64,000 nt of DNA. Origin: Labrys monachus (GTDB lineage: Bacteria; Pseudomonadota; Alphaproteobacteria; Rhizobiales; Labraceae). A program made the translations under genes and the position numbers. The notes beneath the pieces are model-generated. The model made no database searches, was not told where the DNA came from, and saw only the letters and a list, made by a program, of their open reading frames with translations. Shown here in pieces: positions 1-8,555 of the stretch. Numbering within the stretch: the first letter of the stretch is position 1; every line of letters begins with the position of its first letter. The stretch lies in the NCBI RefSeq assembly GCF_030814655.1, contig NZ_JAUSVK010000001.1, forward strand, positions 1,383,501-1,447,500, written 5' to 3'.

Positions 1-180
1 CTCGAAACGCTCGACAAGGCCTTTCTGCGCCCCCGTTTCGACGGCTTCATCCACGCCTTCGAGCATATGGGCCTTCTCGTCCATCGCTGGCTCGCCGAAG
101 GCGGCGACCGAGCCGCCGTCATCCGTTCATCCAACGATGCCTATGCGCGTGCGCAGGACGCCGCCCCGGCATCAGCCTAG
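1..180 (+). CDS. C-terminal fragment of an unidentified protein
   Basis: The first 59 codons of the window are open in frame 1 and end in TAG at 178-180. The peptide contains FDGFIHAFEHMGLLVHRWL and then a short Ala-rich tail. The start lies outside the window. I do not recognise the family from this tail alone. The stop is 12 bases before the next ATG, so it may be the upstream member of the CoA-transferase/PfkB/aldolase operon. Confidence 0.55.
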   Translation, partial: LETLDKAFLRPRFDGFIHAFEHMGLLVHRWLAEGGDRAAVIRSSNDAYARAQDAAPASA

Positions 181-192
181 AGGGTCGATACC

Positions 193-1392
193 ATGCCGAA
201 AGCGCTGCAGGACGTCACCGTCCTCGATTTCACCCATCTGCTCCAGGGCCCCTTCGCCACCCAGCTCCTGGGCGACATGGGCGCCGACATCATCAAGGTC
301 GAGCGGCCCGGCCAGGGCGACCTCTTCCGCACCATGACTTTCAAGAACCGTTGGGTCGGGGGAACGGAAAGCCCGAATTTCCTGGCCTGGAACCGCAACA
401 AGCGCTCGCTCGCCATCGACCTCAAGGCGCCGGAGGCCAAGGAGATCCTCTACAGGATCGCCGAGAAGGCCGACGTCGTCATCCAGAACTTCCGCCCGGG
501 CGTGCTCGCCAAGCTCGGCTTCGGCTATGAGGACTTCAAGGCGGTCAATCCACGCATCATCTATTGCTCGGGCTCCGGCTATGGCGACAGCGGCCCCTAT
601 GTCGCCCGGCCGGGCCAGGACATGCTGATCCAGGGCCTGACCGGCCTCGCCGCGGCGACCGGCCGTGGCGACGGCGCCCCGACGCCGGTGGGCTCGGGCT
701 TCGCCGACCAGATCGGCGCCATGAACATGGTCTACGGCATCCTCAGCGCGCTCTACTGGCGCGAGCGCTCCGGCGAGGGACAGGAGGTCAAGGTCGACCT
801 GATGTCCGGCCTGCTGCAGCACCAGCACCAGGAAATGCTGTGGGTGATGAATTTCGAGGAGAACCTGGAGCGTCCCCATTCCTCGATCGGCCATCCCGGC
901 ATGGACGCGCCCTTCGGCGTCTACCCGACCTCGGATGGATGGGTGACCATCGCGATGAGCCCCTACAAGAAGCTGATCGGCGTCCTCGATCGGCCGGATC
1001 TGCTCGTCTATGACGAGCCGCAGCTGCTTTTCGACAAGCGCGACGAGATCTGGGCGAAGATCGCCGAGGAGACGCGAAAATGGACGGCAGCGGACCTCCT
1101 CGACGCCATGCTTGCCGTCGACATCTGGTGCGGCGAGATCAAGCGCCATCTCGACGTGGTCGACGACCCGCAGGTCCGGCACAACGGCCTGATCACGACC
1201 TACGAACATGCCAGGGCCGGGACGGTCAAGGTCGTCGGGCCGGTGGTCCGCATGAGCGCCACGCCGCCGGCGATCGACCGGCCCGCGCCGATGGTCGGCC
1301 AGCATACCGAGGAGATCCTGCGCGAGTTCGGCATCGGCGAGGACGCCATCGGCGACCTCGAAGCCCGCAAGGTCGTGGCGCAGGCGGAGTAG
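193..1392 (+). CDS. CaiB/BaiF family (class III) CoA-transferase
   Basis: This 399-residue protein has the length and fold signature of family III CoA-transferases, which move CoA between carboxylic acids through an aspartyl-CoA anhydride. The N-terminal block LDFTHLLQGPFATQLLGDMG and the ADIIKVERPGQGD stretch are typical. The expected catalytic Asp is residue 172 in GFADQIGA. The substrate cannot be read from the sequence. It lies between a truncated upstream gene and a PfkB kinase plus KDPG aldolase, so a sugar-acid or organic-acid route is likely. The ATG at 193 is favoured because the family N-terminus begins immediately after it. Confidence 0.9.
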   Translation: MPKALQDVTVLDFTHLLQGPFATQLLGDMGADIIKVERPGQGDLFRTMTFKNRWVGGTESPNFLAWNRNKRSLAIDLKAPEAKEILYRIAEKADVVIQNFRPGVLAKLGFGYEDFKAVNPRIIYCSGSGYGDSGPYVARPGQDMLIQGLTGLAAATGRGDGAPTPVGSGFADQIGAMNMVYGILSALYWRERSGEGQEVKVDLMSGLLQHQHQEMLWVMNFEENLERPHSSIGHPGMDAPFGVYPTSDGWVTIAMSPYKKLIGVLDRPDLLVYDEPQLLFDKRDEIWAKIAEETRKWTAADLLDAMLAVDIWCGEIKRHLDVVDDPQVRHNGLITTYEHARAGTVKVVGPVVRMSATPPAIDRPAPMVGQHTEEILREFGIGEDAIGDLEARKVVAQAE

Positions 1393-1518
1393 GGCCTCCC
1401 GGGAGCGCGGACATCCTGTCCGCTGTTTTCCTCTGCGAATTTTGGTAGGGGGCCGGCTCAATGTTCGGGAAGAGGCGGAAAAGACGTCCGCGATCCCAGG
1501 AAGCATATACAGGACGAC

Positions 1519-2454
1519 ATGAACGATCTTCCCGACAAGCGCCCGCACATCGTCTGCTCGGGCGCCGCATCCTTCGATTCGATCTTCCGGATGGAGAAGC
1601 TGCCGACCGGCCCAGGCAAGGTCCTGCCCCTCGACGCCATCGAGGTCGCCCACGGCATGGCGGCGAGCGCGGCGGCCGCCATCGCCCGGCTGGGCGGACG
1701 GAGCACGCTGTTCTCGCGCGTCGGCGAGGACGGCGTCGGCGCCAGGATCATCGCCGATCTCACCGAGGCCGGCATCGATTGCGCCCATGTCCGCCGCGTG
1801 CCCGGCGTGCGCTCGCCGATCTGCACGGTGCTCGTCGATGCGACCGGCGAGCGGCTGGTGGTGCCCTTTTACGATCCGGCGCTGGGCCGGGACCCGTCCT
1901 GGCTGCCGCTCGGGCTCGTGGCCGGTGCCGATGCGGTCCTCGTCGACGTGCGCTGGCCCGAAGGCGCGGCGCTCGTCCTGAAGACGGCGCGGGAGGCCGG
2001 CATCCCGGCCGTGCTCGATGCCGATGTCGGCCCGCCGGCCGTGCTCGCTTCGCTCGCTGCGCTGGCGAGCCATGCCGTCTTCTCCGAGCCTGCGGCCGCC
2101 CTGCTCAGCGGCGAGGTCGCGCCTGCGGCTGCCCTGCCGGTGCTCGCGCGCCGCTTCGACGGATTCCTCGCCGTCACCGCGGGGCCGGACGGCTGCTGGT
2201 GGCTCGACCGCGAGACGGGTTCGATCGAGCAGCTGCGTCCGCCGCCGGTGGTCGCGGTCGACACGCTGGCGGCGGGCGACGTGTTCCACGGCGCCTTCAC
2301 GCTCGCCCTGGCGGAGGGAAGCTCGATCCGCCGGGCGATCGTGTTCGCGAATGCGGCCGCCGCGTTCAAATGCCGGAGCTTCGGCGGCCGCCTCGGCACG
2401 CCCGGCCGGGAAGAGGTCGAGGCGGCGCTGTCCACGATGGGAGACCTTGCATGA
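1519..2454 (+). CDS. PfkB family carbohydrate kinase
   Basis: A 311-residue ribokinase/PfkB fold kinase. The N-terminal substrate region GAASFDSIFRMEKLP and the C-terminal LAAGDVFHGAFTLALAEG, with catalytic base Asp254, are both present. The usual GAGD motif is AAGD here. The next gene is a KDPG-type aldolase that starts inside this stop codon (ATGA, 2451-2454), so the pair is probably co-translated. The natural reading is a 2-keto-3-deoxy-sugar-acid kinase feeding the aldolase, but that specificity is inferred from context. An ATG 45 bases upstream in another frame has no family similarity. Confidence 0.88.
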   Translation: MNDLPDKRPHIVCSGAASFDSIFRMEKLPTGPGKVLPLDAIEVAHGMAASAAAAIARLGGRSTLFSRVGEDGVGARIIADLTEAGIDCAHVRRVPGVRSPICTVLVDATGERLVVPFYDPALGRDPSWLPLGLVAGADAVLVDVRWPEGAALVLKTAREAGIPAVLDADVGPPAVLASLAALASHAVFSEPAAALLSGEVAPAAALPVLARRFDGFLAVTAGPDGCWWLDRETGSIEQLRPPPVVAVDTLAAGDVFHGAFTLALAEGSSIRRAIVFANAAAAFKCRSFGGRLGTPGREEVEAALSTMGDLA

Positions 2455-3092
2455 CTACCGATGACCTCTCCACCGACCATCTGCGCCGGCGGCTCGCCGA
2501 GGCCGCCATCCTGCCGATCCTGCCGGTCTCATCGCCCGATGCGGCCCTGGACGAGATCGACCGCATGGCGGCGGAGGGCATGTCCGCCGTCGAGATCCTG
2601 TTCCGGACGGCGGAAGCCGCGGCCGTGCTCGCGAGGGCGAAAGCACGCCATCCGTCGATCCTGTTCGGTGCGGGCACCATGCTCAACGCGGCGAATGTCG
2701 AGGCCGCCGTCGCGGCCGGCGCCGATTTCCTTGTCAGTCCCGGGCTGACACCGAGACTGCACGCGATCGTCGCCGACGGCCGCCTTCCCCACATCCCCGG
2801 CGTCCAGACGGCGTCGGAGGTCATGACGGCGGTGGAATACGGCTACACGCTGCTGAAATATTACCCCTCGAAGGCCTCGAACGCCCCCATGGTGCTGGCG
2901 GACTACGCCAACATCTTCCTTGGCGTCGGCTTCGTGCCGACCGGCAATATCGACGCCTCGATGCTGGCGGACTATGCGGCCGTGCCGAACGTGGTCGCGG
3001 TCGGCGGCACGTGGATGCTGCCGTCCCGAAAGCCGGCGAGCGATCCCGAGCTCCAGGCCCAGGTCGCGGCGTTCAAGGCAGGGCGCCGCTGA
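2451..3092 (+). CDS. eda: KDPG/KDPGal-type aldolase (Eda family)
   Basis: A 213-residue class I aldolase of the 2-keto-3-deoxy-6-phosphogluconate family, close to the usual length. Expected active-site residues are visible: Glu48 and Arg52 in AVEILFR, and the Schiff-base Lys136 in LLKYYPSK. It cleaves a 2-keto-3-deoxy-6-phospho-aldonate to pyruvate and a triose phosphate. The ATG overlaps the PfkB stop codon by four bases, which fixes the start. Gluconate versus galactonate specificity cannot be decided here. Confidence 0.9.
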   Translation: MTTDDLSTDHLRRRLAEAAILPILPVSSPDAALDEIDRMAAEGMSAVEILFRTAEAAAVLARAKARHPSILFGAGTMLNAANVEAAVAAGADFLVSPGLTPRLHAIVADGRLPHIPGVQTASEVMTAVEYGYTLLKYYPSKASNAPMVLADYANIFLGVGFVPTGNIDASMLADYAAVPNVVAVGGTWMLPSRKPASDPELQAQVAAFKAGRR

Positions 3093-3117
3093 GCGGGAAC
3101 GCGCGGCACAAAAAAAG

Positions 3118-3140
3118 ACGGCCGGGACAAGCCCGGCCGT
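3118..3140. terminator. GC-rich hairpin after the aldolase gene
   Basis: A perfect 9-bp stem (ACGGCCGGG / CCCGGCCGT) with a 5-base loop lies 25 bases past the aldolase stop. The A-run at 3110-3116 gives a T-tract only in the minus direction. Towards the plus strand the stem is not followed by Ts, so it may end plus transcripts weakly or act in both directions. Confidence 0.55.
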
Positions 3141-3581
3141 TGCTTGGATCAAAGTCCAAAAGTCATCATCCAGAGGGGAACGTCGAAGGGCAGACTCACC
3201 ATCGGGAGGAGGATGGGACCGCGCCGTCGACAGAGGTGAATTTAAAGGAATCAGACGCCTGAGCAATGCTGCATTGCACATACCGGCTCTGCGTGCCGTG
3301 CATATGGGCAATGAGGGAAGAAAGGAGGCATCGGCATCGCCCATTTTGATGGATGGTGCCGAAAATTTGTGCGTCCCGTGGCTTGGGTGAAAATCGCCGG
3401 CGATTTTGCTGTTCCTGCTTGCGCAGATCGCCGATGATGCCGGCAAAGAGCCGCGGCCGTCCCGCGGATGGTTCGCCATCCCGGAGATGCCCGTCGCCGA
3501 AGGTTGCCGCAGGCGCTGCGGCTTCGCACCGGTGGAGGGATCAGGGCCGACGAGACTCGAGGAATGGGAAGGAAAGCGATC
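3141..3581. other. Gap without a recognisable gene
   Basis: About 440 bases between the aldolase hairpin and the next small gene. I see no reading frame with convincing codon use or family similarity on either strand, and no clear promoter. It is less GC-rich around 3220-3400 than the neighbouring genes, which suits an intergenic region. Confidence 0.4.
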
Positions 3582-3872
3582 GTGGACAGCATCGCCCGGC
3601 TGCGGCGGGACCTGGAGCGAATCGAAGGGGTCTGCGGGACATGGTTCGAGTGGACGCTCGAGAACAGCGAAATGATCCGCACGCTCGTCGTCGAAGTCGA
3701 TTTCGACACCGATCCCGATTCGGAGGCGTTCGGTCGCGATGGCCTGCATGAGATCGAGAGCGCGGCCCTGAACGTGATCATGGATGCGTCTATTCCCACC
3801 ACGCATCTCAAGGTGGTGCCCGCGCGCGGAGCCCGGCGGGCGGAGCCGGCCGGGGGGACGAAGAGCGCATGA
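3582..3872 (+). CDS. Small hypothetical protein
   Basis: A 96-residue reading frame with a GTG start at 3582, preceded by a purine-rich GGGAAGGAAAG about 8 bases upstream. ATG codons at 3468 and 3564 are in frame but worse placed. The product has an N-terminal helix (SIARLRRDLERIEG), an acidic middle and a Pro/Arg/Ala-rich tail. No family is recognised. It ends about 105 bases before the hydroxy-acid dehydrogenase. It could be spurious, but codon use looks like that of the neighbours. Confidence 0.5.
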   Translation: MDSIARLRRDLERIEGVCGTWFEWTLENSEMIRTLVVEVDFDTDPDSEAFGRDGLHEIESAALNVIMDASIPTTHLKVVPARGARRAEPAGGTKSA

Positions 3873-3977
3873 CCGCCTCCGTCACGCGGCGCCGGCCGAT
3901 CGTGCCGGAAGGTCCATGATGGCCGCCCGCCTGGCCCCCGTCATTCCCCACCGTCGTCCCGATCGTCGAGACCGCCC

Positions 3978-5180
3978 ATGCCTGCACTGGATTTGAACCG
4001 ACGAGGCTACAGCATCGACGCCATGCGCCTCCTGGCGCGCGGCGTCCTGCCGCGCTTCGCCTTCGACTTTGCCGATGGCGGCGCCGAGGACGAGTGGACG
4101 CTTCGCCGGAACGAGGCGGCGTTCGACGATTTCGCCATCGTCCCCAAGCCGTTGAACGGGGCAGGGGAGCGCGACCTTTCCATCTCCCTGTTCGGCCGGC
4201 GCATCAGCATGCCGCTCCTCGTCGGGCCGACCGGCCTTGCCGGCCTGTTCTGGCCGCGCGGCGAGGAATGCGTCGCGCGCGCCGCCGCCGCCGCCGGAAC
4301 GGGATTCTGCCTGAGCCACGGGTCGGTGTGCACATTGGAGGATGTCGCCGGCGTGGGGGCATCGCCGCGATGGATGCAGGTCTTCATCTATCGCGACAAG
4401 GAATTCACGCGGGAGCTGACGCAGCGGGCCCAGCAGGCCAATTATGACGCGCTGGTCCTGACCATCGACAACCAGCATCTGGGCAAGCGCGAACGCGACA
4501 TCCGCAACGGCTTCGGCATTCCGCCGCGTTTCGGACCGGTCGCCCTCGCTGAGATGTCGCTGAAGACCGGCTGGTTCTGGCGCATGCGGACGGAACTGCC
4601 GCGCATCACCTTCGGCAATTACGTCCGCCCCGGCGAAACCTCCGACATGAAGACCCTGGCGGGCCGCATGGCCTCCCTGCTCGATCCGGCGATGTCGTGG
4701 ACGGATGTGGACGCACTTCGCGCCCTCTGGAGGGGGCCGCTGATTCTCAAGGGCATCCTTCATCCTGACGAGGCGCGGGAAGCGGTCGAGCGCGGCGTCG
4801 ACGGCATCATCGTCTCCAATCACGGCGGGCGCCAGCTCGACGGCGCGCCCGGCTCCCTCGACATGCTGCCGGCGGTGGCGCAGGCCGTCGACGGGCGCAT
4901 TCCCGTGTTCCTCGACGGCGGCGTGCGCCGCGGGGCGGACATCGTCAAGGCGATCGCGCTCGGCGCCACCGCCTGCCTGATCGGCCGCCCGCAACTCTGG
5001 GGCCTCGCCGTCGCCGGCGAGCGGGGCATGGCCCATGTGCTCGACATCTACCGGCGCGAGATGGATCGCGTCATGGGCCTGGCCGGCCTGCGCTCCGTCG
5101 ACGAGATCGGCCCCGACCTCCTCAATCCGCCGGCCGGCCCTTCCGCCCGCTCGTTTCCACCTCGAACGTTCATCAAATAG
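3978..5180 (+). CDS. FMN-dependent alpha-hydroxy-acid dehydrogenase/oxidase
   Basis: A 400-residue TIM-barrel flavoprotein of the glycolate oxidase / L-lactate dehydrogenase / mandelate dehydrogenase family, oxidising a 2-hydroxy acid to a 2-keto acid. Active-site residues are visible: Lys258 in LILKGILHP, and His282 and Arg285 in SNHGGRQLDG. The N-terminal block GYSIDAMRLLARGVLPRF is typical. It is 10 bases upstream of an RraA-like protein, so the two are probably one transcript. Substrate is unknown; the cytochrome domain of yeast-type enzymes is absent. Confidence 0.9.
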   Translation: MPALDLNRRGYSIDAMRLLARGVLPRFAFDFADGGAEDEWTLRRNEAAFDDFAIVPKPLNGAGERDLSISLFGRRISMPLLVGPTGLAGLFWPRGEECVARAAAAAGTGFCLSHGSVCTLEDVAGVGASPRWMQVFIYRDKEFTRELTQRAQQANYDALVLTIDNQHLGKRERDIRNGFGIPPRFGPVALAEMSLKTGWFWRMRTELPRITFGNYVRPGETSDMKTLAGRMASLLDPAMSWTDVDALRALWRGPLILKGILHPDEAREAVERGVDGIIVSNHGGRQLDGAPGSLDMLPAVAQAVDGRIPVFLDGGVRRGADIVKAIALGATACLIGRPQLWGLAVAGERGMAHVLDIYRREMDRVMGLAGLRSVDEIGPDLLNPPAGPSARSFPPRTFIK

Positions 5181-5190
5181 CGAGTCAGCC

Positions 5191-5877
5191 ATGATCGAAG
5201 ATCCCCCGCTCCTCCAGATCCGCCGCCGTTTCAACCGGCCGACCGCCGCGCAGGTGCAGGCCTTCGCCGGCCTGCAGACGGGCTTCGTGGTCGATGCCCT
5301 GGGCGGGCGCGGCGCGCTCGACAGGCACGTCAAGCCGATCGGCGGTTCCGCGCCCTTCTGCGGCGTGGCCCTGCCGTGCTTCTGCGGACCGGACGACAAT
5401 CTGGCAGCCTTCGGCACGCTGTCGGTGGCCCAGCCCGGCGATGTCGTCCTCGCCGCCGCCGAAGGCTTCGACAAGGCTGCGGTGATCGGCGACCTCATGC
5501 TGGGCATGATGAAGAATGTCGGCATAGCCGCATTCGTCACCGATGGATGCGTGCGCGACCAGCGTGGCCTCCAGGCCGTCGGCCTGCCCTGCTACGCCGC
5601 GGGCGTGACGCCGAATTCGCCGGTCCGCAACGGCCCGGGCACCGTCGGCTTTCCGACCGTCGTCGGCGGCGTGACGGTGAGGGCCGGCGACATCGTCCTC
5701 GGCGACGAGGACGGGGTGGTGGTGGTGCCGGCCGAGCGGATCGAGGCGACCATCGCCCGCATCGAGGTCGTTCGCGCCGCCGAGGCCGCTTTCGAGGCGA
5801 AGGTGAAGGCCGGCCTGAAGATCCCGGACTTCGTCCAGGCTCTCATCGATTCCGGGAAATTTCTCGACGTCGACTGA
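5191..5877 (+). CDS. RraA-like / HMG-aldolase family protein
   Basis: A 228-residue protein of the RraA-like family, which includes 4-hydroxy-4-methyl-2-oxoglutarate aldolases and the RNase E inhibitor RraA. The GDLMLGMMKNVG ... DGCVRDQRGL core is clear. Active aldolases carry an acidic residue three positions after the Arg-Asp pair. Here that position is Gly (RDQRG), so classical aldolase activity is uncertain. The 10-base gap to the upstream hydroxy-acid dehydrogenase suggests the two act on the same keto-acid pathway. Confidence 0.8.
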   Translation: MIEDPPLLQIRRRFNRPTAAQVQAFAGLQTGFVVDALGGRGALDRHVKPIGGSAPFCGVALPCFCGPDDNLAAFGTLSVAQPGDVVLAAAEGFDKAAVIGDLMLGMMKNVGIAAFVTDGCVRDQRGLQAVGLPCYAAGVTPNSPVRNGPGTVGFPTVVGGVTVRAGDIVLGDEDGVVVVPAERIEATIARIEVVRAAEAAFEAKVKAGLKIPDFVQALIDSGKFLDVD

Positions 5878-5969
5878 CCGGCCTCGCCGGCCCGTCCGGC
5901 GGCGTTCCGCTCCGGATCCCCCTGTCGGCGCGTCCCTGCGTTCGCGCCGATCCGTACGTCGCGCACGCC

Positions 5970-7070
5970 TCAGGCCGGCAATTGCAGGTCGAGCTGCGGG
6001 GTGGGGTCCGGCGCGTCGTCGGCGAAATTGGACAGGCTCACGCCGAGCAGGCGGATGCCCTGCACCGGCGGGAATACGCTGCGCACCAGCTCGATGCCGA
6101 CCTGGCGCAGCCGGGCCTGTTCGCGGACCGGTGCGGACAGGGTGCGGCTGCGCGTCGCCTGTCTGAAATCGGCATATTTGATCTTCACCGTCACGGTGCG
6201 GCCGAAGGCGCCCGCCTTCTCGCACCAGGCCCAGACCTCGTCGGCCATCGCCTGCACGCCGGCCTCGATCGCGCCGGTATCGGTGAGATCCTCGGCGAAG
6301 GTCGTCTCGGATCCCGACGATTTGCGCGGCCGGTCGGGAATGACGGCGCGGTCGTCCTCGCCATGCGCGATGGCGTGGTACCAGGGGCCGGACTTGCCGA
6401 AATGGCGCTGGAGGAAGTCCGCGGACTGGTGCCTGAGGTCGGCGCCGGTGAAGATGCCGAGCCGGTTCATCTTGGCCGCCGTCACCGGGCCGACGCCATG
6501 GAAGCGGGCGATCGGCAGGTCGGCGACGAAGGCCTCGCCCATCGCCGGCGTCACCACGAACTGGCCGTTGGGCTTGCGGTGGTCGGAGGCGAGCTTGGCG
6601 AGGAACTTGTTGTAGGAGATGCCGGCGGAAGCCGTGAGCCCGGTCTCCTCCAGGATGCGGGCGCGGATTTCCGCCGCGGTGGCGGACGCCGTCGGGATGC
6701 CGCGCAGGTTGGCGGTGACGTCGAGATAGGCCTCGTCCAGCGAGAGCGGCTCGATCAGCGGCGTGTAGTCGGCGAAGATGGCGCGGATCTGCCGCGACAC
6801 CGTGCGATAGACCTCGAAGCGCGGCGGCACGACGGTCAGCTCCGGGCATCGGCGCAGCGCGGTGCTCATCGGCATGGCCGAGCGCACGCCGAAGGTCCGC
6901 GCCTCGTAGCTCGCAGCCGCGACGACGCCGCGCTTGCCGGCATGGCCGACCGCGAGCGGCCTGCCGCGCAGCCCCGGGTCGTCGCGCTGCTCCACCGACG
7001 CGTAGAACGCGTCCATGTCGACGTGGATGATCTTGCGGATGGCTGCCGTGCCCATGACGGAAGCAAACAT
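5970..7070 (-). CDS. dinB: DNA polymerase IV (Y-family translesion polymerase)
   Basis: A Y-family polymerase that bypasses damaged template bases. Catalytic carboxylates sit in HVDMDAFYASVEQ near the N-terminus and in LSLDEAYLDV. The thumb and little-finger regions follow, and length (366 residues from this start) fits the family. The start is uncertain: ATG at 7070 or 7055 both give a normal N-terminus. A GTG at 7133 overlapping the upstream amine-oxidase stop would add about 20 unusual residues but would couple the two genes. Confidence 0.93.
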   Translation of the reverse strand: MFASVMGTAAIRKIIHVDMDAFYASVEQRDDPGLRGRPLAVGHAGKRGVVAAASYEARTFGVRSAMPMSTALRRCPELTVVPPRFEVYRTVSRQIRAIFADYTPLIEPLSLDEAYLDVTANLRGIPTASATAAEIRARILEETGLTASAGISYNKFLAKLASDHRKPNGQFVVTPAMGEAFVADLPIARFHGVGPVTAAKMNRLGIFTGADLRHQSADFLQRHFGKSGPWYHAIAHGEDDRAVIPDRPRKSSGSETTFAEDLTDTGAIEAGVQAMADEVWAWCEKAGAFGRTVTVKIKYADFRQATRSRTLSAPVREQARLRQVGIELVRSVFPPVQGIRLLGVSLSNFADDAPDPTPQLDLQLPA

Positions 7071-7129
7071 AGCAGAAGAACGGATCGGAAACAGGCCTCG
7101 CCTTGCACTTTCCCGCAGGCGGGGTGCCG

Positions 7130-8380
7130 TCACGCCGATGCGGCGCTCCTGCTTCGATCCGCCAGCAGCGCCTCGGCGGCGGCCACGCCCGTGCGGTAGG
7201 CGCCGTGGGCCGTCGAGAAATCATGGCGCGAGCAGGCCTCGCCCGCGAAATAGAGGCGCTCGGGAATCGGCTCGGCCAGCAAGGCGCGCTCGTCGGCATG
7301 GCCGGGGAGCGCCTGCGAATAGCTGCCGAGACTGTGGGGATCGCCATGCCAGGCCGTCGCCGCGATCGGGCTGAGCCCCTTCAGGACATCGGCGCCGAAG
7401 AGCCCCTCGAGCTCTTCCAGCGCGAAGGCGGTGAAGGCGGGAAGGCCGCCCTGCTCCAGGGCCTTGGCGAGCTCGCCGCCGAAATAGCCTTCGATGACGG
7501 GCCGCCCGAGCGGCTGCAGGCTGTATCCGCCGGTGCCGACCCGATCGGTGCGTCCGAAGAGATGGGCGTCGCGCGGCAGGGATGCGGGATCCTCGACCGC
7601 CAGCAGGAGCTTGTCGGCGACGCCGAGCGCGATGTTGTGGGCGGCACCGAGCTTGCGCGGCAGGGCCGGCGAGAAGCGGATGCTCTCGGTCGCCAGCAGG
7701 GTCGGCGGCACGGTGACGATCACGGTTTGCGCGACGACGACGCCCTGGGAGGTTTCGAGCCGGACATCTCGGCCGCCATGGTCCACCAGCCGGACATGGC
7801 AGTCGAGGCGGGTGGGCACGTCGCGCCCATAGGCGGCGATCAGCGCGCCATAGCCTTCGCGCACGCGCCAATTGACGCCGGTATCGGCATAGCGGGCGTA
7901 GTCGACGACGGACAGCCGGTCGAACTCCACGCCGTTGATATAGGTGCTGACGGCGTCGAGCAGCCCGTTCCAGCGGTTGCCCGGCTCCAGATAGTCGGAG
8001 GCCGGCGCGTCGGCATTCCCTGCGGCCGCGGCCTCGATGCGGGCGTAGAAGGCTTCGGACGCCCGGTGGAACGCCGCCTGATCGCTTTGGCTGAAACCCA
8101 GATTGCCATATTGGCGGTCCCAGGTCGGCGCGGTCGGGTCGAGTGTGAAGCCCTGCTGTTCCGCAATCGCACGGAACGGGTTCCTGTCGGCGGAATGCAG
8201 CCAGCCGCAGCCGAGATCGAGCGGCATGCCGGCATGCCGGACCGTCCAGGCACGCCCGCCGATCCGGGCGCGCGCCTCCAGCACGAGCGTATCGACGCCC
8301 GCATCGATCAGCGCCCGCGCCGCGGCGAGCCCCGCGGCGCCGGCGCCGATCACGATCGTCGGTAGAGACGGGCTGGTCAT
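7130..8380 (-). CDS. Flavin-containing amine oxidoreductase
   Basis: A 416-residue FAD enzyme of the monoamine oxidase / polyamine oxidase type. The N-terminal dinucleotide fold reads VIGAGAAGLAAARALIDAG, followed by LVLEARARIGGRAW. The C-terminal FAD-binding block YFAGEACSRHDFSTAHGAY is also present. It should oxidise a primary or secondary amine to an imine with release of hydrogen peroxide. No signal peptide is seen, so it is probably cytoplasmic. It lies directly upstream of dinB on the same strand, with no evident functional link. Confidence 0.88.
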   Translation of the reverse strand: MTSPSLPTIVIGAGAAGLAAARALIDAGVDTLVLEARARIGGRAWTVRHAGMPLDLGCGWLHSADRNPFRAIAEQQGFTLDPTAPTWDRQYGNLGFSQSDQAAFHRASEAFYARIEAAAAGNADAPASDYLEPGNRWNGLLDAVSTYINGVEFDRLSVVDYARYADTGVNWRVREGYGALIAAYGRDVPTRLDCHVRLVDHGGRDVRLETSQGVVVAQTVIVTVPPTLLATESIRFSPALPRKLGAAHNIALGVADKLLLAVEDPASLPRDAHLFGRTDRVGTGGYSLQPLGRPVIEGYFGGELAKALEQGGLPAFTAFALEELEGLFGADVLKGLSPIAATAWHGDPHSLGSYSQALPGHADERALLAEPIPERLYFAGEACSRHDFSTAHGAYRTGVAAAEALLADRSRSAASA

Positions 8381-8555
8381 GCGTGAATTCCCGACATCGC
8401 CCGGCGGGGCGATCCATGCTTTCGAGGCACGATAGAGGAACTCGCATGGCCCGGCGAGCCCGGCTTCGCCGCATCCGCCGTCACCCTGGCCCTCGTCGCC
8501 GGACAGCCGGGGGCTTCGTCCCTCCGGCGTCCGCGTTCGGCCGACACGCCGGCGA

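Noticed and set aside
172-2289. A 705-codon minus-strand frame opposite the CoA-transferase and PfkB genes
   Set aside because: It is the antisense shadow of GC-rich codons; the plus-strand genes have clear catalytic motifs and the minus translation resembles no protein.
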